NCBI RefSeq assembly: GCF_000003605.2
Contig: NW_003124894.1
Coordinates: 950,642-992,213, forward strand
Origin: Saccoglossus kowalevskii
Lineage: Eukaryota > Hemichordata > Enteropneusta > Harrimaniidae
Direction of reading: 5' to 3'
Length of the DNA stretch: 41,572 bases
Positions 1 through 13,900 of this stretch are shown here, piece by piece (position 1 is the stretch's first letter; each line of letters starts with the position of its first letter). The position numbers were made by a program, and so were the translations under genes. Under the pieces are notes generated by a model. That model was given only the letters and a program-made list of their open reading frames with translations, was not told where the DNA came from and ran no database searches.

Positions 1-299
1 TCGCAGTTTTTATGCAAATTCGTGCGGTCGTCCTGAACCGCACTGTCTATTGTTTAAACTTCCAAACCGCAAAACTGGGTTTTGTTCGGGCGGTTTAGGG
101 CGGTTTGGGTTTTCGTAGGTTTGACCCGCATGTTTGAATATGTGATCACCCCTAAATGCATGATCCCCAACAACTAATAGGCTTTAGCAATAGTTCAGTT
201 TCAAAAAAATTTGATAAAAATGTTTCAATTTGTTTTTAACCTAGGCCATTGTGATATGACTAATAGATGTGTATATCATTTGTCAATTCATTCTTACAG

Positions 300-3200
300 T
301 TTAAAACCAGACTTTGTAGTTCCCATGAAGCGTTCAACCAGTCTATGAATAACCTAGAAGCAAAGCATTCTGGGAGACTTGAGAAAACTGAAGAACAAAG
401 GATGAGAGTCCGGAAAATTCATGCTCCCAAACTTGCCAGGCTTTCCCTGGAAAGCACTTCTATGCAAGACATTATACTGCACGGTGAGTCAGACATACGA
501 TTTTTTTCCTTTATTCAAATCTACCATTAAGAAGTGTACTTTGCCTGAAATGTCTGGTTACATTGATTAATTACCAAGAACTATAATTACCTGCTTTACC
601 TATTGTTTCCAGATGTATCATGATTTGGGGGTGGGGGGTGGGGTGGGGTGGGGTGAAGTGTTTGTCAATGTTCTTTTTGTCTCTTGTTTTGATACTTTAC
701 GCTATTGAAACTGTGTTAGTTTCGCTGCTCCATTTGTTTCAAAAATAGTTATTTTTGGATAAAGTGTCAGTAATTGCCGTGTGATGAAAACATGTCTAAA
801 CTGAACACCAAACAGAATGAGATAATTGCAATTTGTAGAAGTCTTGTATACAAGTATGTACACGTACACTGAGAAAGTACTGAATATTGGTGTCATTTTT
901 AGACAGGTTTCTGTTTTTTGTATTAGTTGAGCTTGACGAAGGTTATTTTGGAGTACGGTAAAATCTTTTGTGCCAGTATAGTTTCACTTAGCATCAGTAA
1001 TTGTAGTACAGTAAAAAGAACGTGACTTTAATAATAAGATACAAATGGATTTTTTTTTTTATGTGCACGAATTAGTGAAATCATTTTTGGTTGGTTAATA
1101 AATTGTGATTTTTTTTCAAATAAAAAATAGAAACAGACAAGCATATGATATGATCTCTAGCATTGACATGTTTTGTGATAATTTCACAAACACACACAAT
1201 CACAGTGTTGGTCTGGATGGAGCTATATCGAAAGTACACAAATCTTCGAAGAAATAAAACTGACATTCATATTATGCCAATGATGAATATTCAAAAAAAC
1301 TAGGTACTGGTACTCTTGTTTTCCCAAAAAAATTTATAATGCAAGCTCAATAATTAAGATGCAATCAGAAATTCAAATTTAGATAACTGACAGCTTTGTC
1401 AATCTTGTGAGCTTGTCCTGAAACAGGATCAAGCATCATGAATTCACTAATCAGATCACTCAGTATGTAGAGCGATGAACTTTCAACAACATGGCACTGA
1501 AGTCATTCAAGCTGAGACTGATTCAATGGTGGAGGAAATGTCCCACTCCATATATAGTGCTTTAAAGTGTTTTTTTTTTTTTTGTCACACGCCTGTATTT
1601 ACGTTTATTTCATGAGTAAAACATTCCCTGTTTTGTTGAAAATCGTTTCTGGTACGATGTCTTTTAAACTGGTTGAAATCACCGGTGATGTTAGGTGATG
1701 CTTACATTATTGTTTTTCAGCAAAGATTTTCTTGATAATAATTATTTTCATGCTGTGTTTTGCATAAAAGGTTAAAGTGCAAATTGAAATGATGCAATTT
1801 TTTTTTTAACTGGTGATTTAGGTTAGGTTATATTTAATAATATTTAGCTCCACTGTCGACTTTGTCGAATGGAGCTTATCATATGAGTGATTGTCCGTCG
1901 TCGTCCGTGTCAATGTTTTACTTTTTCGACTTCTTCTTGAAAACTACAAGCCTGAATGCTTTGATACTTGGTGTATATGTACCTTGGGTAGACCTCTCTT
2001 AGATTTGTTCATTTCATGTTGATATCTTCAATTCTCTAATTTTGGTGAATATTTTTGTCATTTTTGGTAAAAAGTGATATTTTCGACTTCTTGTCTATAC
2101 ATATTGTTCATTTTCTAATGATGTCTTCAGTTCTTTAATTGAAATGTGCATTGCTAACAGCGGAGCTATCTCAGCCGATAGGCTGCTTGTTTCTTTTAAA
2201 TGAGTTGGGTGCACTTATTAATAGAGTTTTTACTGTATTTTGATCCTATTTATAGCACATATCATGCTGGTAGTGCTTACCATTGGAATGCTGTGATAGT
2301 TAATATGGATGTATCCTATAAGGCCAGATACATACAGACCACTTCAAAAGTGTTACTGTTCAGTGACTATGGCATTACATATCTAATATGACCTGCTTGC
2401 AAAATAGGGGTTTTGTGTGCTCACTTCACAATATGAAGCCATTAGGTTCAGTCTCTTAGCTTACTGCTCATGTGGCAATATGAAATAGATTATATTCTGC
2501 CAAGACCAAATATGTTTGGGAGAATGGCATCCTTATTCGATAGGGGAGGATAAAAACTGTTGTTCCTGCATGCTGTTCTTGTCTTTTGTGCATGTTAAAG
2601 AACCTCATCACTAATTTTTTTCACAGAATGATAATTCTTTTCTTTCATGTCAGACTTTGTAGTAATTTGTTAGACCTCTTCGTCTGTTATTCTAAGTAAT
2701 ACTAGATAGTAAATAAAAATATAAATAAAAATGTTGTGTTTGTAGGAATGCCACAAATGGGTCGTGAGATTGGTCGTGGTCAGTATGGTGTCGTCTATGC
2801 GTGTGATTCTTGGGGCGGCCATTCGCCATGTGCTTTGAAGTCGGTTGTCCCACCAGATGAAAAGCATTGGAATGACCTGGCATTGGAATTCCATTACACA
2901 AGGTAGTCAGATCTTCTCCGATCAATTAAATTATTTTATAATTTATTATAATTCTGATGTTATATGATGCATTGCAAGCAAGATTGGTGTTCATTTGCTA
3001 TTTTCTGTTTGTTTTAGATCAATTAATGACCATGACAGAATAGTGACACTACGAGGATCAATAATCGACAATTCGTATGGGAACGGTACGTCACCGGCTG
3101 TTTTACTGATCATGGACAGATTGCAGCGCGATCTGTACGTTGGGATCAAGATGGGATTGGACACTGTCAGTCGAATGCAGATAGCCATGGACGTCGTGGA

Positions 3201-4958
3201 AGGAATTCGATATTTGCACAGTCAGGGTCTAGTACACCGAGATATTAAACTCAAGAATGTCTTGGTGAGTACGTCCATGATATGTACAATATCTGTCCAA
3301 GAAAATAACCCTGGGTCATCTGGTGTTACAACTAGCATCGACCTTTGTCCACAACAATTAAGGCAAGGTGCTCATGTTAGAACCAAGGTGATCATATTGT
3401 ACATCCATGTGCTTGCATGGTGGATCTATCTGGCACAGCAGCTCTCATCAAATGTAACATTTACACATTATTTGACACAATGAGATAGGAACTTGTTGAG
3501 ATTCTGTGTGGATATTAACAGCCTCTGAGGAGAAAGAGTTTCCACCTTCAGAAGAAAACACCTGTCATAATGCTACTACATGTACTAATGTTGGGATTCA
3601 AACCCACACACAATGAGTTCAATCACGTTTTGGTACTTAACCCCAGACCACTGGACCACAGTTGTCATTTCCACAAATACATGATGTTCTTCTTTCATTT
3701 ACAGCTTGATAAACAAAACCGAGGAAAGATCACTGACTTGGGATTCTGCAAACCGGAAGCTATGATGAGTGGTAGTATCGTTGGCACTCCTATACACATG
3801 GCACCCGAGTTGTTTACAGGTCGCTATGACAACAGTGTTGATGTGTATGCGTTTGGTATATTGTTCTGGTATATATGCGCTGGCCATATCAGGCTACCTT
3901 TGGCATTTGAGCAGTGTGCAAGCAAGGACCATCTTTGGAATTCTGTGAGACGAGGTAATGCAAACCACTTTAATTGTCAATATCATTATTAGTTCGATTA
4001 TTGCGTCTTTTAGAAATGATCAAACCAAAACATAAAGATTTGTCCTTCTTGTTCCAGGGGAAACTAAAAAGTGGTGGTGTGATTTTAATTTTATTTGTAT
4101 TGAAATTATTCAATATCACATAAAAATTTATAAGTTCATTTTAATATGCATTTATTATCCATCAACATGTAGTGAAGGTGGGGGGTGTAGTGGTTGCCAG
4201 CGTCTCTCCGTCTGTACAAAGTCGTATCAGGAGCATCATTGCAGACATTCACACACTGTTATATTGAAGTTCTTGTCAACATATTTAATAACCATATATG
4301 GTCATATGACCTCATAAAAAATGCATAAATGTTGTATCTGAAGCACTATTGCAGATAGGGACATTCAACCAGTGCTTTATTGAAGACACTATTGCACACT
4401 AGATCTGATCATATTTGATAATAAACCCAATATTTGACCTCATTAAAAATGTGTTACTATCATCTGGAACACTATTGCATAGACAGGCATTTCATCAGTG
4501 TAAAAAGATCATCAATCCTTGATGGCTTTCTTGTTAAATGATGCTTTTTAATTTATCAAGGTTGATTTGGAATGACAAAACACTGTATTCCACTTCACTC
4601 ATAAAGTAACCCAAAATAATGTGAGGTTTCAAACTGACATGCAAGAAACACAACCTTTAGATTCACACACAATCTTTTTGACAAGCTATGCAACTGAACA
4701 TCCTTATTGATATTCCCCATGTTCCATATCTTTGTAGGTGTGCGACCCGAACGCTTGATTCATTTTGATGAGGAATGCTGGACTCTGATGAACACGTGTT
4801 GGTCTGGTGAACCAGGGCAGCGACCTCTTCTTGGCGAGGTCCATACGGCTTTATCAAAAATCTTTGAGAAAGCTAAAAAGAATCCTTCCAAACCGCTGTA
4901 TCATGGTCATGCCCAGACTCACACTAGAGTATCTGATAAAAAATACAGACTAACGTAG
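300..4958 (+). CDS. DSTYK: DSTYK C-terminal part: dual serine/threonine and tyrosine protein kinase (5' end outside window)
   Basis: Five exons join in phase: 300-483, 2746-2902, 3018-3264, 3705-3954 and 4738-4958 (stop TAG). Each has an AG acceptor, and the four donors are GT sites. They encode 352 residues, against about 930 in vertebrate DSTYK, so the N-terminal part lies upstream. The first exon carries the pre-kinase segment ([26 protein letters not shown]). The kinase domain shows the glycine loop GRGQYG (residues 71-76 of this fragment), the ATP-anchoring Lys in CALK (93), the catalytic loop HRDIKLKN (187-194), and APE (229-231). The metal-binding motif is DLG (207-209) instead of DFG, which is the family's normal form. 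All catalytic residues are present, so the kinase is probably active. DSTYK is linked in vertebrates to FGF/ERK signalling and cell-death control. The C-terminal tail ends YRLT and differs from the vertebrate tail. The orthology call is firm; the upstream exon count is unknown. Confidence 0.96.
484..2745 (+). other. DSTYK intron joining the first and second visible exons
   Basis: The intron has a GTGAGT donor at 484 and a TAG acceptor at 2743-2745. It holds a G-rich GGGGT-type simple repeat (about 625-655), poly-T runs and an interspersed repeat at 1846-2200. No other coding segment is supported. Confidence 0.8.
1846..2200. repeat. Interspersed repeat beginning with a hairpin, in a DSTYK intron
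   Basis: The left end (1846-1876) is an inverted repeat in which AGCTCCA pairs with TGGAGCT around a short GTCGAC/GTCGA stem. The body holds TACTTGGTGTATATGTACC and AATTCTCTAATTTTGG. The right end is AGCGGAGCTATCTCAGC, then CTGCTTGTTTC. A diverged relative with the same order of motifs lies at about 23330-23960, so this is a dispersed family. No coding capacity was seen. Confidence 0.55.
3540..3662 (-). repeat. tRNA-derived SINE head in a DSTYK intron
   Basis: Read on the minus strand, the segment carries an RNA polymerase III A box, TGGTCCAGTGG (3658-3648), which fits the consensus fully. A B box, GGTTTGAATCC (3604-3594), follows 43 bases later and has one C-to-T change from GGTTCGAATCC. 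The order and spacing match a tRNA promoter. The T-stem pairs only partly and I could not fold a complete cloverleaf, so I call a SINE, not a working tRNA gene. The tail toward 3480 is not delimited. Confidence 0.6.
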
Positions 4959-5925
4959 TATACCAAAGCTTATGATGCTTTTAGATTAAGTTTGGGTTCA
5001 ACCAAATTTAAAAGTCAATATTTGTTTGCTGTCAAATATGCACATTGAATGTTAATTTTGTTTTATCTTTTAAAACCCAATATATAATACTGCCTTACTT
5101 GCTGAATATGACATCTCTGTAGATTATCTTGCCAGAGGGTAGTTGGGAAGCGTCAACCAGTGTCATTTATTTTTAATATCTGAAATGTATTATTATTCAG
5201 TGAATAACTTGATATTTACAATGAAATGCACACAAGATATCCATTTCATAACAAAACTGAGGCTGATGTAGCAATGTTACTTTCCAGCTTGTGTATATAT
5301 ATATATTTTAAAATGTAGGGTTAAACATTTTTTCTTTTTTTTTCAATTTTCGAGGCAGAATAACGAACAATGTTGCACTTCAGTATGAGATGCCTGTTAA
5401 TCGAGTTTTTAAAAATTCATGGATAAAGTAATGTAGCTATTTAGTTAACCCTTGAATGCCAGAGTCCTGTTTTACAATTCACAAAACAGGTTTGCATATT
5501 TTGGTCAAAAGTTTTGATGAAGCCCAACGCCAATAGAGATTTATGCTTAGTTGGCTTCAGATTGAAAAAGGAATTACCATATACCGGTACTACATGTATT
5601 ATAAAAATACTTAAAAAGGTGTTAAATGTTTCACCAAAAATGTTGGCATTTATAGGGTTAAAAAAAAAAAACTTAGAATATTGTAAATAGAATAAGGAAA
5701 TTCATTTAAGTTGTGGCTACCATAGTGTCCAAAGTAGAATTAGCGAGCCTTCTGATCTTCTAATCCATGAAGAGCTTGCAGTTCCAGTAATATTTTTATT
5801 TAAATATACTTTGAGTAAATCACTATATGATTGTAATAATGTAAATAACACCAGGGGTATTTCACACCTCATCTTTATATTTGCTTCATATTAAAAGATT
5901 ATATGAATTTTTTGTTTAATAAATT
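4959..5925 (+). other. Probable DSTYK 3' untranslated region
   Basis: No open frame of note follows the DSTYK stop. The nearest well-placed AATAAA is at 5918-5923, followed by T-rich sequence, giving a 3' UTR of roughly 0.95 kb. The polyadenylation site is inferred from the hexamer only. Confidence 0.35.
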
Positions 5926-8900
5926 ATGTACTTGTATTTATGTTTTTCATTTGTATTTTTTTTTTTTTTTTTAAATTAGTGAGGTTTACTGGTAGTACTG
6001 TAGCTTATACATTTATTGTGTTGTATCGTTTAGTTCATATAGCGTAACTATGCTTTATGTGTGATTATAACGAATAGAACATTTTTCGTTCACTATGTGA
6101 TTTCAGATTACGTGAAATTGAACGTAAAACAGGACAAACAAAGGTCATAGCATTGTAGCGAGGTCAAAAAAACATTGTGTGGGACTCAACAACGCTTAAT
6201 AATGTGCTATACACAATTGATGATGAATTCTTTTTCAAAGATTGGCATTTCAACATTGAGCGTATTAAAAAAAAGGAATTCAAATTCAAAATATAATCAT
6301 TTATTTTTCGCAGCAGACATGTGGTCTGTGCCGTTCACGCAATACCTGAGATCACAGAGTGAATGAAAAATCAACTACTGTCACTAGAATTCATAAAAAT
6401 GCTCAGTTTGTATCTTATTCTCAGTCTTATGGATGGTGAAAATTTCTTTCTCTGTTAATTGATGATTTGCCACTTTTATCATTTCATTTTCATTGCATGC
6501 ATTCTAAATCAAATTTGTCTAGCTGTTTTGATAATGTAGGTCTCAGTTTTGTGTTATCTAATCATAGTTGTCTCATTCATTCCTTCCTTTTTCCTGCATG
6601 TGCAGTCATCCCAGTGTTGAATCTCGGCTAAATGAATCACTTCATACTCATATCATCATTACATCAATCTAAATATTGAACTTGACTTGAACAGGGTATT
6701 TTCTCAGGTAAAAATTGAATGTCTTCTGATTTTGAAACTGGTAGTTATAGTAACTACTACGGTATAGCATGTCTACCCTAAATCATGTCTTCCACATTGC
6801 TGTCTTGAATGTATTTTAATAAACCAAAGTTTTATCAGTTTGTAATTAACTGTATGCATAACCTAAAGGTCACACATCTCGATACTTTATTTTTGGGGGG
6901 GGGGGTTAAAATTCACTATTAAATGAGAATTTCAAAATTATTTGCCAAAGAAAAAATTTCATAAACGGTTAAAACTGGCAATAATCAATGTATTGTACAC
7001 AAATTATTGCTGTCGTAGAGCAACAGTACCCCCAGAAATACCTGGATGTGTGACCTTTAGGGGGCTTGCATATGGCTCATTGTATTTTACATCAATAATA
7101 CCGGTACTATCCACATCATGGTTTTGGTTTTCATTTCATACAGTATCATGTGTTTCTTTTTTTGTAATTTTATTTCTTAATTTTTTTTAGAAGTTTATGG
7201 CTTTATACAAAAGATCTCTGAGCATTAATAACAAAGCAAGTAGTCTAAAATTCCTACCAAAACATTTTTTTGGCTTTTATACATATGGTTAAACAACAAA
7301 AAACTTATTTTAAGAACGTGTAATTCTACATAGTTTTAGTTGAGCTGGAGCAACCTTTCAACAAACAAGCTGCCCTCTGATTGGTGTTAGGGTCTTCATT
7401 TTGAGTCTACAATTTCCATGTTTATGAAACCAGTCTCCTTGTTGCTATTAGTAACACGTGCTTACGTAAATAGAATTATATCCATGGTCGAAATACTAGT
7501 AAATACTATTGATACAACAGACAATAAATCCACTTTTTGATACTTTAATAAGCAAATTGCTCCTGTACTCAATGATAGCAGATGTTTGAAGTACACAGGT
7601 CAGTGGGAGAAACTAGATAGTGGGTATTATTCTTCCCAGTTATGTGACATCTACTTTGTTTACTTGGTCCAAAGACGATCCCATCGTGTAATAATTTTTA
7701 CTCTTGTGATTAACAATGTCAAGAAACTATCAGCCATAATTTTTTTTGTTTGTGCTTGGGTTTTGAATTAAGATAATCTCTCCATTAGAAGTGCATCTCC
7801 AATAGAAACGCACATAAATTTATATTTAGTGTATGTTTTTGGCTCTTTTCGACCATTGACATATACCGTATATGTTATTTACGTAACCGTATGCGCTTCT
7901 AAAGGGAAACATACGTCACTCGTGATTAGAGTGACCGTTCAGTTTAGTGTGAGTTTCTTTTGAAATTGCCTCATGATTTGTTTTGGAGTACATACAGTAC
8001 ATTCTGAGCAAAACTTAACTAGCTTTGTCTTTCCAAAAAAAAATTAATAATAATTTTTAAATCAAGTATCGTTGTCTTCAATAATTACAACTTATTGTTT
8101 ACAGTGTTTACCTTTGTTGCTAGATAATTTTAGTTTCTAAAGCTAGCTGATTAATACTGTACATGAAGACGGTATATGTCACATGTGAATTTGGCTGTAG
8201 ATTTGAAAATGCCACCTGACAGATTAACCTTTGACTTCCCTGGGTAGAATAGAACACACACATGAATATACCATTCTATGTAATGATACAATTACAAATG
8301 TCATGTTTTTAATTATTTGTGATTCCAGTAGGAGTAGATACCCACTAATATAGTGATTTGTATCAGTCACATTGGCATAAATATCTTTAATAGATTACAT
8401 GTTTTTGATGCCACTGTGACTGTTACCAGGGTAACACATTCAACTTTTTTTCATTTTCTTCTCCGCACACCTCCCATTCCTGTTTGCTATTAAATCAACA
8501 CATTCAGAAGGCGTCATTTAAATGGTTCGCTTATGTAAATTGCAGTGTGTTCAGAATGAATGTCTATTTCTGGCAAACTGTATTCATTTGCAGTCATGTG
8601 ACTATATTCTATGCATGTCTAGTGTGAAGTCTCTAAAACATGAATACAGTCACTCTCATAGGAGTTGCAAGGTACAGGCATATAGTTGCTTGCTGTCATG
8701 TCGTGAAAAAAAATGTCTTGTTACATTGATAGATTAGTTTTTCTCCTAGAAAACAGCATCTTTCAAAAATGTATTGCAAACTTACCTTACCTTATAGTGA
8801 TAGTCAATGATGGGTGAAATGTGCTAAGTTTTATAAATTTTTTTTGTCACTTTTGTTTTTGTGCAGATTTTATGTATTTATTGTTATCTGGTAAAAGTAC

Positions 8901-10908
8901 CCTTTATTAGTACATTTACCTAACAAAATCAGGACAAATCCACATGACCAAAATACCTGATAAAGTGAAGTAATTGGTAGTAAAAGTAGATTCTTTAACA
9001 ATCTTTAAGGGCGCCCTCATGTGGTCATTACTGGGATATCTTTTCTTTTTGTTAGGTCATTAGGTTAAACGTGGATGACTTACTGTCTCTATTAAAACCT
9101 GGTTGTTTTAGGAACCCACTGGTAAATGAATATTTACACGAGGGCGAGGAGGGGTGGGGCACAGTTGAACTTGTTACTGGTTGTAGTGTTATAGCATTAA
9201 ACACAATATTCATTTATCAAATATTAAAAGTAAATCTTCACAAACTTGATGTTTTGTTTCATGTCGTCCTGCATGTGTTTGAGTCTTTTGTGAATGACTT
9301 GTGTAGGGTTTCTACGGAAACAAAAATCATACAAGACTGCAGTTAAAGGGCCACATTCAACAACTTGAGATTAAATGATGCCCAGGTCGTTTTCATTTGA
9401 TGTTATACAAACTCATTGATGACTTGATACATGTTTTAAGCAATGTGAAAAGTGTGCTGAGAGAACTGTTTTCATCAAGTTAGATTCAGTTTTCCTAGAA
9501 AATAATTTTAGTAAGTTACTAGTAGTATAAACCCAGAGTTTAGTCGGTCAAGCTCACACACTTCAACAAATGATTGACCAAAATTTATGTCTGTAATATT
9601 ACTGTTTTTTTCACCTCTATTGTTCTAATATGTTAAAACGTACATAGAAGACAGTTTTTGTTCAGCTACCTTTGTCAGCACTTACTAAGTACAGATGCGA
9701 TGTCTACAGGTCATATGCCCATTGTCCTCTCATACAAAAGGAGTTAGGTAATGCACATAATGCTGTGACAGCACACAGCCCATGATAAGACTACAGATAA
9801 ACTACCGGTACCTAAAACCCATTGCATTTGCAGTATTATTTTGTTAAGTATAGCAACTTGGAAGCTAACAGATGCTAATAATCTTTATGGACTTAAATTT
9901 GTAATTTGTGCTGTATAGTAATCTAGGAATGGTACTGTAGGTATGGAACTTTAGGAAAATTAACAACACCAAGGTGGATGATGTCAGCTTTGTATCAATC
10001 TACCATAAAATGATCTATTTCCACAAACAGTACCATCTAGTACCGGGAGGCACTGCAACCTAGCAGTACACCTGGTTGTTAGCATTAAACTGCCGATAGA
10101 CCATCACATGTGACGGCAACAAGTCAGGAAATAGACACTTGTTTATTAGTTCAATTAGAACCCTTGACCCCAGAGAAGGTTCATGTTAGAAGCCTAAAGT
10201 TCATTCTAAGCACAGCCAGGAAAGCATGCAAGAAACCTCTAAATACTGGAAGTGGAATGAGAAATACACATTTATATAATGGAGTTTTTGTATTTTTTCT
10301 ATCGTGTCAAGATCGCACAGTGTCCAGTTTTGACTGCATTTACATTACAAGTACATTTTTTTCCCTTTTTTCCAAAGATTTTGATCAAGACCTATAGCAA
10401 AGGACAATAATGTCCATTTGTTCTAAAATTAACTAAGAAATTATGGCAAAATAAATTGAAATGTTGGACCAAAAATTTGGGATATGGCATTCCAATATAA
10501 ATAGCATTTTCACTCAACAGTTCTCATCACTGTATACATATGTGGTTATTCATGGGCACTTCATTTAATTAGTACTTGCATATCCATAAATTTCAAGTTG
10601 AACAGATCATATACCATCTTATGAGAAGCAACTTAACAACCGAGTGCTATAAACATTTCCTTCATAGAATAATGGGAATTCATAAATTTAAATAAACTGC
10701 AGATTTATTATTGAAGTCATATGACCACTGATGGCTCATCTAATATACACAAGTGGGTGCAAGAACAACATTCCAACAGATTGACGCAAAAATAATTTTA
10801 CAAACCACTACGGGAAATAAAATAATGATCATTCTCTAAGATACATGATAACAGATATATCTCCAAATATGAGATGTCTTTCAGGAAAAAAAACAAGCAA
10901 ATCTTCAT
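5926..10908. other. Convergent intergenic DNA without a supported gene
   Basis: The stretch lies between the DSTYK 3' end and the NDUFA12 stop. Its short open frames (for example 9071-9346 and 10110-10397) show no recognisable motif, no splice context and AT-driven composition. It holds poly-G/poly-T runs, a diverged MITE-like segment near 7775-7945, and a GCGCCCTCATGTGG motif near 9008 of a type often seen at repeat edges. Confidence 0.6.
7775..7945. repeat. Diverged MITE-like segment
   Basis: It carries CCATTAGAAGTGCATCTCC and CCAATAGAAACGCAC, which resemble the left part of the MITE copies at 38817-38996 and 39899-40071 (TATTAGAAGCCGCATC, TAATAGAAATCGCAC). The right part (GCGCTTCTAAAGGG) is a weak inverted match. 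Ends and target duplication are not clear. Confidence 0.35.
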
Positions 10909-13900
10909 TTATTTCGCTGGTACCGGTGGTTGCCAGGATTCTATTTTGGGTCTAGTAGTAGTGCTCGGTACATATCTCTGCGGAGTACCAGACAAATTTT
11001 CCTTATGGTGTGGCCAGATGAACTTGCGTTGCACGGGAGGTACTTCCGTTGGTGGATCATCTGTCATTTGATGTATCCAACGATGCCTAAACATATAAAA
11101 TAGAAAATACATAAAAACATGCATGATAATGTGCTTATTTACGTAAAGACTCATAAATCACATTACATATTTAATATGGATGAATATTTATAATAAGTAA
11201 TAATAAATTTATAATAAATTAATGCATGTATGCATTAATTATTATTATAATTAATATTATATTATATTATAATTAATATTATTATTAATATTATAATTAA
11301 TATTCTTATTTACATAAATAAGCATCACATTACGTATTTAGTATGGATGAATATTTATAATAAGTTAAACTACTTACCATTCTGGAGGAATTTGGCTGCC
11401 ATCAAAGTCCCAGTATCTAGTTGGGCTGTACTCCACCCACCTATTTCGAGCTACAATTAATTTCAAAAACAGAGTAAGAATGCATGATGTACATGCAAGT
11501 CAAAGCTTGTGCATATATGGAGTGGTTTATTGCTATTATAATATATCAACTTCATTTCTGTAGCATTTTCGGCACTCTCGACCTTTTTACAAAATAAAAA
11601 AAAGAGTCATTTTCGAACGACGTGTAATGGGCATCTGCTGGTCGACACAGTGATCAGATGAAATGGGCCTTGGAACCAGTATTTAATCTCTTATCACACA
11701 CTCGCGCTTAGTACACAGAAACGCACAGAACAGCAAGTTTAGATATCATCACAATCAAAGGAAGTTTATTTCTACAACGCAAGAAACTAGCAAATAATTA
11801 GAAATTGAATAAAACAATGAAGGTATAAACATGAATAAACTGCACAAGCTCAACGCTTAATTTACATATGAATAGCTGTGAATAAATTATCATCAGCAGA
11901 ACATTACCAGCAGCGCGCACTGTGCACCATTTTTGAAAACATGTACTATGGACTTATTATCATTGTCGAATTATCTATTTTGTGTCCACTAATTAGTCCA
12001 CTAAAGGTGCATTTATGAAACAAAGCAGATGCTACATGTGTACTTTGATTGTGGGTATTAAACATAGAAGCGGTGCCAGATTCTGCGGGAGTTGGTCGCT
12101 ACTATGCCTGTGTTTTCATGGGTACGGATGACGTTGTTGGAAACGCCCGCTTCGATCGCTGCGGTCACTTCTCTATCAGAGGATTTGTTTTTATACCTAA
12201 AAACTGCGAGAAAGGATACTGGACATTCCTTGACTCTGATTATTTGTGAGTTTGTTGGTGTAAGACCGAACACTAGCTTTGTTTTTATGTGCCGTGAAAT
12301 ACATAATGTGTCTGGTTTCAACTCCTGCCGAATCTAACACAGAGCATGCAGTTGTCCTTACATAATGATGTGTATGAATTGTCAACAAATTTGCTGCTAT
12401 CGAAATCTCTTTCATCATAGATCCCAATTTATTTTCATGAATACCAGACTGTGTGCGTGTTACATTTACACGGGGCCTCTGAAACATTTTGGACAAATAC
12501 ATTTTGAAATACTGCAACGAGACAATTTTCGCCGTCGGTAGCATACATTTTAGCCTGTGTTTCGAAATCGTCAAGGTCAATTTTGTTAACATTGGCAAAG
12601 CGTTTCTTTCTCTCCATCTGGACGAATTCTTTGGTTTCTGCAAGAAAATCTTGCTCTGACAGCTCCCGAACATGATACTTGGCCATGTCTATGTTGCAGA
12701 CAACGAAAACATGTCGCAAAGAATAGCATGCAAAAATTGTAGGTTGTACAATTTTATTTTATTTAACCACTGCCAACCAATCACAATGATGCATTGATGG
12801 CAGTGATACACTGGTATAATATAATTTAACTCCACACCCTGGTAGAGATAACCCTATCTCCCCCACTTGGTGGCGCGGCTGAATTGCAGTGCTCCCTCTT
12901 GCAGTTTTTTTCTAGAAAAACCCTGGATTATGATAGTGATAAATTTATACAAACAACAGAGTTTTTTCATTTTTCAGAGATATAGTTTCCTATCTTGTTT
13001 AATGTTTTTTTGTAGAATCATCATTTATCTTGATAAGCATTATATAAATTAGAAAAAAAAATTCTGTTATTTTTGGCGTTGGTTCATACTGATATTAAAA
13101 ATTGTCTCCTGTGCAGTGTGCCCTTAAACAGGGCTGATTTTGTAGAAATCTGGTGTCAAAATATAATCCCCCAAATCGAATCGAGTCATCAGTGAATAAA
13201 CACAATTAGTTATGTCACAGCAAATCTCTGTGCGTCAGTGGCATGCCATGTTGGAATAGAGGGCACACTTCTCCTGTGTCATGTATAAAGAAAAAAGTGT
13301 GATACGAGATGTATACTAACCTACAAAGTAGTTGTCATTTTTAAAATATTTATTCCCATACTTGTCAATACCAACTAAAGTACCGGCTCTGAGATCAACT
13401 CCTCTAGAAAACAAGAGGAAAAATATAAATAATTATTTATAAGATTTTTACCAAAATCAGAGTCCTGCACATATTACTTAATTCACACATGACAAGTGAA
13501 AAACAAGGCTCACCTCATCTTCGCAACATGCCTTATATTAAGACCTTAAATTGTCAGTCATAGTGTTGTGGGTTATGGTGTGTTGTGGGTTCCATCATGG
13601 CGGCATAAATACATTGTTTCAATTCAAACACAAAATGATAGAGATTCAATGATCAACCCTAACCCTACTAAATGCTCGTTTCTGTCAGATCATACACCTG
13701 CACTGCAGGTTTTAAAGTGCTGATGAATATATTTAATTATATATGCTTGCAAATTTTCATCATCAAACTGATTCTCATTATTTTGAGCAAAGACAAGGCT
13801 CTGTACTATCAGAATATATTCATTCTGCCCCATAGACATCTATGTATTGACTTCAGCAACCAAGTACAGTATACAATATCGACCGCCTTTGACATAAACA

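Noticed and set aside
1-120. GGGCGGTTTAGGGCGGTTTGG and nearby AACCGC motifs as a transposon end
   Set aside because: The repetition is suggestive, but no second copy, terminal repeat or target duplication is visible in the window.
3594-3658. Functional tRNA gene on the minus strand
   Set aside because: A and B boxes are present but the T-stem has a mismatch and no full cloverleaf or acceptor stem could be paired.
6894-6907. Poly-G, poly-C and poly-T runs here and at 13933, 16541, 23764 and elsewhere
   Set aside because: Simple homopolymers common in such genomes; no further structure around them.
12049-12337. Plus-strand open frames over the Crypton remnant
   Set aside because: They are antisense to a recognisable recombinase C terminus and show no motif of their own.
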